From contig JAFMBU010000089.1 in NCBI GenBank assembly GCA_017858295.1, forward strand, positions 1-6,855: a DNA stretch of 6,855 nt, given 5' to 3'. Shown here in pieces: positions 1 to 5,820 of the stretch. Origin of the DNA: Porticoccaceae bacterium (GTDB lineage: Bacteria > Pseudomonadota > Gammaproteobacteria > Pseudomonadales > Porticoccaceae). The notes under the pieces were generated by a model that was not told the DNA's origin, did no database searches, and saw nothing but the letters and a program-made list of their open reading frames with translations. Both the position numbers and the translations under genes were made by a program. Within the stretch, counting starts at the first letter, position 1; each line of letters opens with the position of its first letter.

Positions 1-761
1 AGAAAAACGAACCGGTTATCTGGGACGCGATTCGCTTTGGTTCGATTATTGAAAATGTGGTGATATCCGATCACCAGCGAACCGCTGACTATTCAGATAC
101 CACACTGACTGAAAATGGTCGCTGCAGCTACCCCCTCGAACACGTGGAAAAACGCTGTGTAGAGAACCAATCCGGTGAGCCAAAGAATATTATATTCCTC
201 ACCTGTGACGTGACTGGCGTGTTGCCGCCGGTTTCAATGCTCAGCAAAGAAGCCGCTGCCTATCACTTTTTAAGTGGTTACACCGCGCGGGTGGGTTCAA
301 CCGAGTTAGGCGCGGAAGCCGGTATCCACCCAACTTTCTCCACCTGCTTTGGCTCACCCTTTATGCCGCGCCCTGCAAGTGTCTATGCCGAGTTGCTTAT
401 GAAGCGTATCGAAGATTTTGGTTCTAGAGTCTATTTGGTCAACACCGGTTGGACCGGTGGATCTGGTGGTGCTGGCGGTGTCGGCAGCCGCTTTCCTATC
501 CCAGTAACACGGGCTGTAGTCACTGCGATTACCAGTGGCTCTCTGGAGAACTGCGAGTCGGAGCACCTGGATCTATTAAATCTGGATATCCCCACTTCGA
601 TTGACGGCGTTGACAGCAAATATCTCAACCCGCGCAATGCCTGGGCCGACAAAGACACCTATGACAAGCAGGCTGAAATCTTGGCTAAGCTGTTTGTGGA
701 GAATATTATTAGCTTCGCACCCTCACAGGATATTATTGATGCAGGACCGCAGTTGAAATAA
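1..761 (+). CDS. pckA: Phosphoenolpyruvate carboxykinase (ATP), C-terminal part, 5' end outside window
   Basis: The product converts oxaloacetate plus ATP to phosphoenolpyruvate, CO2 and ADP in the cytoplasm, the entry step of gluconeogenesis. The reading frame is open from base 3 and gives 252 residues before TAA at 759-761, roughly the C-terminal half of a family whose usual length is about 540. Visible family segments, numbered within the fragment, are WDAIRFGSIIENV (7-19), TENGRCSYP (36-44, with Arg40 matching the conserved active-site/ATP-binding Arg), FLTCDVTGVLPPVS (65-78), YHFLSGYTARVGSTE (87-101), PTFSTCFGSPF (110-120), YLVNTGWTGG (144-153) and LNPRNAW (208-214). The P-loop and metal-binding region lies upstream of the window. 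A GTG at 57 is only an internal valine codon, not the start. The loop after NTGW is unusually Gly-rich (residues 152-161). The gene ends 25 nt before a strong terminator. The family assignment is secure. Confidence 0.96.
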   Translation, partial: KNEPVIWDAIRFGSIIENVVISDHQRTADYSDTTLTENGRCSYPLEHVEKRCVENQSGEPKNIIFLTCDVTGVLPPVSMLSKEAAAYHFLSGYTARVGSTELGAEAGIHPTFSTCFGSPFMPRPASVYAELLMKRIEDFGSRVYLVNTGWTGGSGGAGGVGSRFPIPVTRAVVTAITSGSLENCESEHLDLLNLDIPTSIDGVDSKYLNPRNAWADKDTYDKQAEILAKLFVENIISFAPSQDIIDAGPQLK

Positions 762-785
762 GAGGCACTCTACCAGCTGTAAACT

Positions 786-817
786 AAATACCCGCTCCCA
801 CAAGCGGGTATTTTTTT
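786..817 (+). terminator. Intrinsic terminator of pckA
   Basis: Perfect 10-bp stem: aatacccgct (787-796) pairs with agcgggtatt (803-812) around a 6-nt loop, and a run of seven T follows (811-817). It lies 25 nt after the pckA stop, so it ends the + strand transcript. Only three A residues precede the stem, so it should work poorly on the minus strand. Confidence 0.93.
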
Positions 818-825
818 GCCTTCTC

Positions 826-855
826 TTTAGACCCACAAACTTTAGACCGACAAAC
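826..855. repeat. Two-copy 15-bp tandem repeat between converging terminators
   Basis: tttagacccacaaac (826-840) is followed directly by tttagaccgacaaac (841-855), a 14/15 match. It sits in the spacer between the pckA terminator and the oppositely directed cytochrome terminator. No coding role is visible. It looks like a small local duplication. Confidence 0.75.
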
Positions 856-864
856 TTCAGGCGT

Positions 865-889
865 AAAAAAACCCGCTTCTCAGCGGGTT
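865..889 (-). terminator. Intrinsic terminator of the cytochrome c5-like gene
   Basis: Reading the minus strand, AACCCGCT (889-882) and AGCGGGTT (877-870) form an 8-bp stem around a 4-nt loop, followed by a seven-T run (871-865). It starts 33 nt after the stop of the cytochrome gene. Its 7-bp core arms (acccgct/agcgggt) are identical to those of the facing pckA terminator. Confidence 0.92.
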
Positions 890-921
890 CTTTAAACTGC
901 GATAGATCTAACTTGAGGGTT

Positions 922-1368
922 TTATTTACTGCCTTCAAGAATATGATCTACTGCAGCCTTAACTTCATCGTCGCTACAATCCATGCAAGTACCACGCATT
1001 GGCATGCCGCGGATACCGTTAATCGCATTGATATAGACAGTTTCCAAGCCCTGTTCCAGACGAGCAGACCAGGCAGCTACATCGCCCATTATAGGGGCGC
1101 CAGCAACGCCTGAGCTGTGACAGGCAATGCAGTTCACCGCATAGATATCACCGCCGGCACGGGCAGATTCCGCGCCACCTGAAGCCATAGCCACAACCTG
1201 TCCAGCCATGGATACATGGCCAGCTGGGGCTATTCTCTCAGCAACTTGCTGTTCTTGGTTAGCGGTCAAATTAACTGTTTTATCACCTGATCCACAGCCC
1301 CACAAAACGGCACTGGCGATAGTGATCAAAATGAGGTTCTTCAGTCGACTGCTCATAATTTTATTCAT
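922..1368 (-). CDS. Cytochrome c5-like monohaem lipoprotein
   Basis: Predicted membrane-anchored electron carrier of the cytochrome c5 class, 148 residues. Residues 1-24 form a signal peptide with a basic start (K3, R8, K10) and a hydrophobic stretch, ending in a lipobox-like LWGC; Cys25 would carry the lipid. A low-complexity linker follows to about residue 70. The haem domain has CIACH (80-84) for covalent haem attachment and His ligation, Met122 or Met124 in GMPMRG as the sixth ligand, and Cys128/Cys131 in GTCMDCSDDE, the extra Cys pair typical of c5. The chosen start is ATG at 1368, with GGAGA at 1378-1382 nine nt upstream. An in-frame TTG at 1371 has poorer spacing. It is transcribed alone, with a candidate promoter near 1464-1492 and a terminator downstream. 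The redox partner is unknown. Tryptophan before the lipobox Gly is unusual, so the lipoprotein call is less certain than the c5 call. Confidence 0.9.
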   Translation of the reverse strand: MNKIMSSRLKNLILITIASAVLWGCGSGDKTVNLTANQEQQVAERIAPAGHVSMAGQVVAMASGGAESARAGGDIYAVNCIACHSSGVAGAPIMGDVAAWSARLEQGLETVYINAINGIRGMPMRGTCMDCSDDEVKAAVDHILEGSK

Positions 1369-1463
1369 CAAAGGTCATCTCCGGTAAATCTTAATTAAAT
1401 AGCTTAGCTGTAGACTTAATCTTTAACTCTAGAGTGCAAAGCTCGGTAGCAAATTTTGGCCGC

Positions 1464-1492
1464 ATTATAGCGTGCAATAGATAAATTCTCAT
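1464..1492 (-). promoter_or_regulatory. Candidate promoter of the cytochrome gene
   Basis: A perfect TATAAT -10 lies at 1469-1464 on the minus strand. The -35 region at the usual distance (about 1487-1492, ATGAGA) matches the consensus poorly, which suggests an activator or a weak promoter. It would give a leader of roughly 90 nt before the ATG at 1368. The segment around 1482-1496 (AATGAGAAT followed by TTATCTA) loosely resembles a Fur half-site, but with several mismatches. Confidence 0.4.
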
Positions 1493-1563
1493 TAGCAATA
1501 CGTTGAATTTTTCGCTTCGTATCCCTGCGCTGCATTTATTCTTATTAACTCACAAGATTACTG

Positions 1564-2571
1564 TTAAACCAGAGGCCTTATCCCCACCGCATGACGCACC
1601 TTGGCGATCAGTACCTGACTTTCAGCTCGAGCTTTTTCAGCGCCTCGCTGCAGGATATTTTCTATTTCAGCGGGGTCTTGCATCAATGTTTCATAGCGCT
1701 CGCGAGCGTCGGCTAACTGGCTATTAACCAGTTCAAACAACTGCTTCTTGGCCTCACCCCAGGCAATACCATTGGCAAACTGCTCTCGCATAGCAGAGGT
1801 CTGCGCTTCTGTGGCAAAGGCTTTCCAAATCTGGAATACCGCCGATGAATCGGGATCTTTTGGCTCACCAGGTTCAAGCAGATTAGTTTTAATTTTATTG
1901 ATATGTTTCTTTAACTGCTTTTCCGTTAAAAACAACGGGATGGTATTGCCATAGCTCTTGCTCATTTTACGGCCATCCAAACCCTGCAGCACCGCAACAT
2001 TGTCGTCGACCACAGCGGCCGGCAGCACAAAGTGTTCGCCGTAGTGATGATTAAAGCGCTGAGCCACATCCCGGGCCATCTCAACATGCTGGATTTGATC
2101 ACGACCAACAGGAATTTTGTGGGCATTAAACATCAAGATATCTGCGGCCATCAGTATCGGATAACTAAACAAACCCATATTGATGCCATGGTCGGCATCT
2201 TCACCCAGCTCTTCATTGGCCTGCACTGCGCCCTTGTAGGCATGAGCTCGGTTCATCAATCCCTTGGCAGTCATGCAGGTCAAAAACCAGGTTAATTCGG
2301 GAATTTCAGGGATATCAGACTGACGGTAGAAGGTCACCTTGTCTGGATCTAGCCCCATGGCCAACCAAGTGGCAGCAATTTCCATGGTCGAACGATGGAC
2401 CATTTCAGGGTCCTGAGACTTGATCAATGAGTGATAGTCAGCCAAAAAGAAGAAGGATTCAAAATCGCCACTGCGACTGGCCTCAATCGCTGGGCGAATA
2501 GCGCCCACATAGTTTCCCAAGTGAGGAGTTCCGGAGGTAGTGATACCGGTTAACACGCGCTGCTTACTCAT
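1564..2571 (-). CDS. trpS: Tryptophan--tRNA ligase
   Basis: Cytoplasmic class I aminoacyl-tRNA synthetase that activates tryptophan with ATP and charges tRNA-Trp. It has 335 residues, close to the family's usual 330-350. Class I signatures are the HIGH-equivalent TPHLGN (15-20) and KMSKS (202-206), both ATP-binding. Also visible are ADYHSLI (44-50), the tryptophan-pocket region MGLFSYPILMAADIL (132-146) and VGRDQIQH (155-162). The opening MSKQRVLTGITTSGTPHLGNY and the closing VRHAVGIRPL resemble the Pseudomonas/Neisseria type more than the E. coli type. The ATG at 2571 starts at the conserved N-terminus; the Shine-Dalgarno is weak (GAG about 6 nt upstream). It stands alone, 154 nt from apeB and 195 nt from the cytochrome gene. 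No Trp-rich leader peptide or T-box was seen. No clear terminator was seen in 1372-1563, so read-through into the cytochrome gene is possible. Confidence 0.97.
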   Translation of the reverse strand: MSKQRVLTGITTSGTPHLGNYVGAIRPAIEASRSGDFESFFFLADYHSLIKSQDPEMVHRSTMEIAATWLAMGLDPDKVTFYRQSDIPEIPELTWFLTCMTAKGLMNRAHAYKGAVQANEELGEDADHGINMGLFSYPILMAADILMFNAHKIPVGRDQIQHVEMARDVAQRFNHHYGEHFVLPAAVVDDNVAVLQGLDGRKMSKSYGNTIPLFLTEKQLKKHINKIKTNLLEPGEPKDPDSSAVFQIWKAFATEAQTSAMREQFANGIAWGEAKKQLFELVNSQLADARERYETLMQDPAEIENILQRGAEKARAESQVLIAKVRHAVGIRPLV

Positions 2572-2621
2572 ATTGACTCAATACTTTTGTAGATTGAAAG
2601 ATTAGTTTGGCAAATAATGCT

Positions 2622-2634
2622 GATTATAATAATC
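2622..2634 (-). promoter_or_regulatory. Palindromic AT-rich site with -10 box upstream of trpS
   Basis: gattataataatc is a 13-bp inverted repeat with one central base. On the minus strand it contains TATAAT at 2628-2623, which would start a transcript about 45 nt before the trpS ATG. No good -35 lies 16-18 bp upstream. A second option is TTGCCA (2613-2608) with TACAAA (2591-2586), but this leaves only about 8 nt of leader. Both are sequence matches only. Confidence 0.3.
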
Positions 2635-2666
2635 GATTCGCTTTCAGACTGCAGGTAAAGCTTAGC

Positions 2667-2703
2667 TCTCTAAGTTCTTCTTCTAAGTACCTCTTCTAAG
2701 TAC
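2667..2703. repeat. Degenerate 13-bp tandem repeat between apeB and trpS
   Basis: cttctaagtac occurs at 2680-2690 and 2693-2703, a 13-bp period. A degenerate earlier copy (ctctaagtt) lies at about 2668-2676, and a truncated one (tctctaat) follows at 2705-2712. The array lies just after the apeB stop and upstream of the trpS promoter region. The transcribed minus strand is purine-rich here. No stable terminator hairpin was found in it. Confidence 0.6.
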
Positions 2704-2725
2704 TTCTCTAATTCAATTGCGACGA

Positions 2726-4054
2726 TCAGTCACCGACGGCCACTTGCAAGCGCCCAGGGCGATTGAAAAATTGTCTCAGTACTCTGCTTAAACGTTCGGG
2801 ATCCAATGTGCCAGTGAGTTCGCGACAGGAATGCATAGCCAGTTGGGGAATCCCCACATCCAGTGTCGGGATACCTAATTTGGCTGCGGTCACCGGCCCA
2901 ATAGTACTGCCGCAGCCGAGATCGGTGCGCGTTACAAAGGACTGCACTGGTACGTCCACCTCAGCACAGAGCTGGCGAAACAGACTGGCAGTCACACCGT
3001 TGGTGGCATAGCGCTGATTGGAGTTAACCTTAATTACCGGTCCACCATTTAGTGCAGGCTTGTGGCCGGCTTCGTGATTATCAGCAAAATTAGGGTGCAC
3101 TGCGTGGGCGTTGTCACAGGAAATTAACAGCGAGCCATCAAGTACTCGCGCTTTATTGCTGGCGCGTCCATCAGCACAGAGATCACTGCACAGACGGTCC
3201 ACAATCGACTCCAAGAAAGGTCCATCAGCCCCCACAGAGGAAACGCTGCCAACCTCTTCATGGTCATTGCATACTAGTATCGAGGTGCAGGTCGTATCAG
3301 CATTGATCAGCGCATTGGCGGCGACAAAGCAGCTGAGCAGATTGTCCAGTCGTGCCGCGGCAAAGAATTCTTTATTTAGGCCAACTGTTGCCGCACCCTG
3401 AACATCATAGAAGCAGAGTTCGTAATCCATAACTTGTTCAGAATCGCCTAAAAAACGCTCCGCGAGTAATTCACGAAAATCGGCTTTTTCGTCGGCCTGC
3501 ATTAGGATAGGCGGAATATCGGTTTGAGGATTAATTGTGCGATCTTTGTTAGCAGTACGATCGAGATGAATCGCCAAACTGGGAATAACCGCAATCGCTT
3601 CATCAAAGTTGATCAGCTTTTGTTTTAGCTGCCCATCAATGTCGCTGTAAACCAAGCGCCCAGCTAGAGAAAGGTCGCGATCAAACCAAGGGTTGAGCAG
3701 TGCCCCGCCATAGACTTCGACGCCGAGCTGAAAGTATTTATTATTGAGCATCTCAGGTTGCGGTTTAACCATCAGACAGGGACTATCTGTATGTGCACCG
3801 GCCATGCGGATGCCGCTCTCAGCTAAGTCTTCGCTACCGGCCACAAAGGCAATAATTGATGAGCCATTGCGGGTGACAAAGTACTTTTCTCCCTGCTTGA
3901 GGGCCCAGTCGTCGGATTCGCTCAAAGGCTGGAATCCAGCTTCACGGAATAAACTGACCATGTTAGCTACAGCATGAAATGGTGTTGGTGAACCATCAAT
4001 AAATCCAGCTAATTGCTGATTAAAGTTCTCTGCCTGATTCTCAACCCTATCCAT
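2726..4054 (-). CDS. apeB: M18 family aspartyl aminopeptidase
   Basis: Zinc-dependent exopeptidase; known family members remove N-terminal Asp/Glu and form large cytoplasmic oligomers. The product has 442 residues, close to the 425-460 usual in bacteria. Family motifs are DGSPTPFHAV (20-29), GAHTDSP (86-92, metal ligand His88 and neighbouring Asp90), YGGALLNPWFDRDLSLAGR (115-133), ARLDNLLS (234-241, bridging Asp237), NDHEEVGS (263-270, Glu266 as general base and Glu267 as ligand), SCDNAHAVHPNF (312-323, Asp314), SNQRYAT (345-351), GCGSTIGP (380-387) and MHSCRE (407-412, ligand His408). All expected metal and catalytic residues are present. The start is ATG at 4054, with AAGGA (4062-4066) 7 nt upstream. 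An in-frame TTG at 4060 is too close to that site to be used. It is the last gene of the probable tsaB-uppP-dehydrogenase-apeB unit. There is no signal peptide. Substrate preference is inferred from the family. Confidence 0.95.
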   Translation of the reverse strand: MDRVENQAENFNQQLAGFIDGSPTPFHAVANMVSLFREAGFQPLSESDDWALKQGEKYFVTRNGSSIIAFVAGSEDLAESGIRMAGAHTDSPCLMVKPQPEMLNNKYFQLGVEVYGGALLNPWFDRDLSLAGRLVYSDIDGQLKQKLINFDEAIAVIPSLAIHLDRTANKDRTINPQTDIPPILMQADEKADFRELLAERFLGDSEQVMDYELCFYDVQGAATVGLNKEFFAAARLDNLLSCFVAANALINADTTCTSILVCNDHEEVGSVSSVGADGPFLESIVDRLCSDLCADGRASNKARVLDGSLLISCDNAHAVHPNFADNHEAGHKPALNGGPVIKVNSNQRYATNGVTASLFRQLCAEVDVPVQSFVTRTDLGCGSTIGPVTAAKLGIPTLDVGIPQLAMHSCRELTGTLDPERLSRVLRQFFNRPGRLQVAVGD

Positions 4055-4080
4055 TCTCAATTCCTTATTGTCTTCTAGCT

Positions 4081-4094
4081 ATAAAATATTTTAT
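4081..4094. repeat. Perfect 14-bp AT palindrome next to a stop codon
   Basis: ataaaatattttat reads the same on both strands. On the minus strand it begins directly after the TAG (4097-4095) of the dehydrogenase gene and lies 26 nt before the apeB ATG. It could be an AT-rich -10-like element or a weak hairpin. No GC stem or T-run makes it a terminator. Confidence 0.45.
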
Positions 4095-4979
4095 CTAACG
4101 CTTGTCGACGCCGTGCTCAAATCGCGCCAGTAAGCTCGACGTATCCCAGCGATTGCCACCGATGTCCTGAACTTCAGCGTAAAAACTATCGACCAATTGG
4201 GTCAGGGGCAAGTCACTGCCATTGGCTTTTGCCTCATCTAGGGCAAAGGCTAAATCTTTGCGCATCCACTGCACAGCAAAGCCGTGGTCGTAGTCATTGG
4301 CCAGCATAGTCTGATAGCGATTTTCCATCTGCCAAGACTGGGCTGCACCTTTGGAGATAACCTCAACAACCTGTTGCGCGTCGAGACCGGCGCGCTTGGC
4401 AAAGTTAAGTCCTTCGGCAAGGCCCTGAATCACACCGGCAATACATATTTGATTGACCATTTTACACAGCTGACCACTGCCAGCATCACCCATCAACTTA
4501 AGCGATTTAGCGTAGCTCTGAATCGCTTGGCGGGCTGCGTCAAAGTCTGTCTGTTGGCCCCCGCACATTACTGTCAGTTGACCGTTTTCTGCGCCCTGCT
4601 GGCCTCCTGATACCGGGGCATCGACAAATCCAATAGCCAAAGCCTGCGCCTGTTCGGCCAATTCTCTTGCTAGTAGCGCAGAGGTTGTGGTGTGGTCAAC
4701 CAAGATTGAACCGGATTTCATGGCCACCAGTGCGCCAGCTTCGCCACCGACTACAGCGCGAACATCGTCGTCATTGCCAAGGCAGCTAAACACAATCTCG
4801 GCACTTGCAACCGCCTCGGCCACTGTATTGGCTGTCTTACCACTGTAGTGGTTCAACCAGCGCTGGCTAACGGACTCTGTGCGATTATAGACAGTTACTG
4901 CATAGCCACACTTACTCAACCATCCAGCCATGGGGAAACCCATTACGCCAAGTCCTAAAAATGCCACCGACTTTTGCAT
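4095..4979 (-). CDS. NAD(P)-dependent beta-hydroxyacid dehydrogenase family oxidoreductase
   Basis: Cytoplasmic dehydrogenase/reductase of the 3-hydroxyisobutyrate dehydrogenase family, 294 residues as usual for the family. An N-terminal Rossmann fold carries FLGLGVMGFPMA (7-18) with G9-x-G11-x-x-G14. Asn32-Arg33-Thr34 after the second strand (VYNRT) favours NADP over NAD by family rule. The substrate-binding signature is DAPVSGGQQGAENGQLTVMCGG (120-141). Catalytic Lys173 and Asn176 lie in KMVNQ, and the C-terminal all-helical domain has the conserved Lys241 in MRKDL. The start is ATG at 4979, with AGAGGA (4987-4992) 7 nt upstream. It lies 33 nt after uppP and 40 nt before apeB, probably co-transcribed. 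Possible activities include 3-hydroxyisobutyrate, tartronate semialdehyde or succinic/glyoxylic semialdehyde chemistry. Neighbours do not help choose between them, so no gene symbol is given. Confidence 0.9.
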   Translation of the reverse strand: MQKSVAFLGLGVMGFPMAGWLSKCGYAVTVYNRTESVSQRWLNHYSGKTANTVAEAVASAEIVFSCLGNDDDVRAVVGGEAGALVAMKSGSILVDHTTTSALLARELAEQAQALAIGFVDAPVSGGQQGAENGQLTVMCGGQQTDFDAARQAIQSYAKSLKLMGDAGSGQLCKMVNQICIAGVIQGLAEGLNFAKRAGLDAQQVVEVISKGAAQSWQMENRYQTMLANDYDHGFAVQWMRKDLAFALDEAKANGSDLPLTQLVDSFYAEVQDIGGNRWDTSSLLARFEHGVDKR

Positions 4980-5012
4980 TGCAGCGTCCTCTAGATTAGT
5001 TAATTAAATAAC

Positions 5013-5819
5013 TTATACAGATTGAGAGTAGATCAAACCGATCAGCACAGCGCCTAACAGCATTCGATAGATCACAAAGGGCATCATGCCGATACGTTGA
5101 ATCAGTTTCAAAAACAGCGTAATACACAGATAGGCGGTTATCGCCGAAAGCACTACGCCAACACAAATCAGCATCCAGTCGACCGATTCAGTATCAAGCA
5201 ACTGCAGCCCTTTGTAGCCACCGCTCAAGAGAATTACCGGAATCGCCAATAGAAAAGAAAAGCGCGCCGCAGTCTCACGATCAAAACCCAGGGCCAGTGC
5301 CGCAGTAATAGTGATTCCCGACCTCGAAGTGCCAGGAATTAACGCCAGGGCTTGGGCTGCACCTACAACAAGAGCGGTGCGCCAGCTAAATTGATCAATG
5401 CTCTGACCACCGCCACCGCGACGGTCTGCCCAGGCCAGTAGCAGTCCAAAAAATATGGTGGTAAACGCAATCACCGCCATGGAGCGCAGATTGGCTTCGA
5501 TAAAGCCGCCCAGAAAAAGACCCGCTAATGCAGCTGGCAGTGTGGCCAGAGCAATATACCAAGCGAGATGGCTTTCGGGACTATGGCGGCGCAGGAAAAT
5601 ACTTTTCAGCCAGGCGCGACCCAACATTGAAACATCATGACGAAAATAGCCCACCACAGCGATCAGCGAGCCAACATGCACGGCTACATCAAAGGCCAGA
5701 CCCTGGTCAGGCCAGCCCAAGACTGCCGAGGGCAGGATAAGATGAGCCGAACTGGAGATTGGTAAAAACTCGGATAACCCTTGGATAATGGCCAGCCAAA
5801 CCGCCTGCATAAAATCCAT
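5013..5819 (-). CDS. uppP: Undecaprenyl-diphosphatase (BacA family)
   Basis: Integral inner-membrane phosphatase that turns undecaprenyl diphosphate into undecaprenyl phosphate, recycling the lipid carrier for peptidoglycan and other wall polymers; overproduction is known to give bacitracin resistance. It has 268 residues, the family's normal size, nearly all in hydrophobic helices. The catalytic signatures are QGLSEFLPISSSAHLIL (13-29), with Glu17 and His26, and PGTSRSGIT (162-170), with Ser167 and Arg166 near the phosphate site. The first acidic position of the (E/Q)xxxE motif is Gln13 here, an accepted variant. The start is ATG at 5819, only 1 nt after the tsaB stop. Its Shine-Dalgarno AAGGG (5829-5833) lies inside the last tsaB codons, so translation is probably coupled. 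The dehydrogenase gene follows after 33 nt. Confidence 0.96.
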   Translation of the reverse strand: MDFMQAVWLAIIQGLSEFLPISSSAHLILPSAVLGWPDQGLAFDVAVHVGSLIAVVGYFRHDVSMLGRAWLKSIFLRRHSPESHLAWYIALATLPAALAGLFLGGFIEANLRSMAVIAFTTIFFGLLLAWADRRGGGGQSIDQFSWRTALVVGAAQALALIPGTSRSGITITAALALGFDRETAARFSFLLAIPVILLSGGYKGLQLLDTESVDWMLICVGVVLSAITAYLCITLFLKLIQRIGMMPFVIYRMLLGAVLIGLIYSQSV

Positions 5820-5820
5820 T

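Noticed and set aside
57..59. GTG as the start of a 234-residue protein
   Set aside because: The frame continues upstream to the window edge with conserved PckA residues, so this GTG codes an internal valine.
354..658. Two minus-strand open frames opposite pckA
   Set aside because: Both are antisense to conserved PckA sequence and lack family features.
1366..1371. TTG at 1371 as the cytochrome start
   Set aside because: The next codon is ATG, with better spacing from GGAGA (1378-1382).
1501..1563. Possible trpS terminator
   Set aside because: Only weak, interrupted pairing around the gcgc-containing stretch, with no good stem followed by a T-run.
2572..2725. Trp leader peptide or T-box upstream of trpS
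   Set aside because: No short frame with Trp codons and no T-box-like structure. T-boxes are also not expected in gammaproteobacteria.
3111..3401. 96-codon + strand open frame inside apeB
   Set aside because: It lies fully antisense to a well-supported M18 aminopeptidase, is low-complexity and Ser/Ala/Arg-rich, and shows no family motif. It is a shadow of the real gene.
4052..4060. TTG at 4060 as the apeB start
   Set aside because: It is about 1 nt from the AAGGA site, too close. The ATG at 4054 has 7-nt spacing.
4284..4610. 108-codon + strand open frame inside the dehydrogenase gene
   Set aside because: It is antisense to intact Rossmann-family coding sequence, with no recognisable motif or good ribosome binding site.
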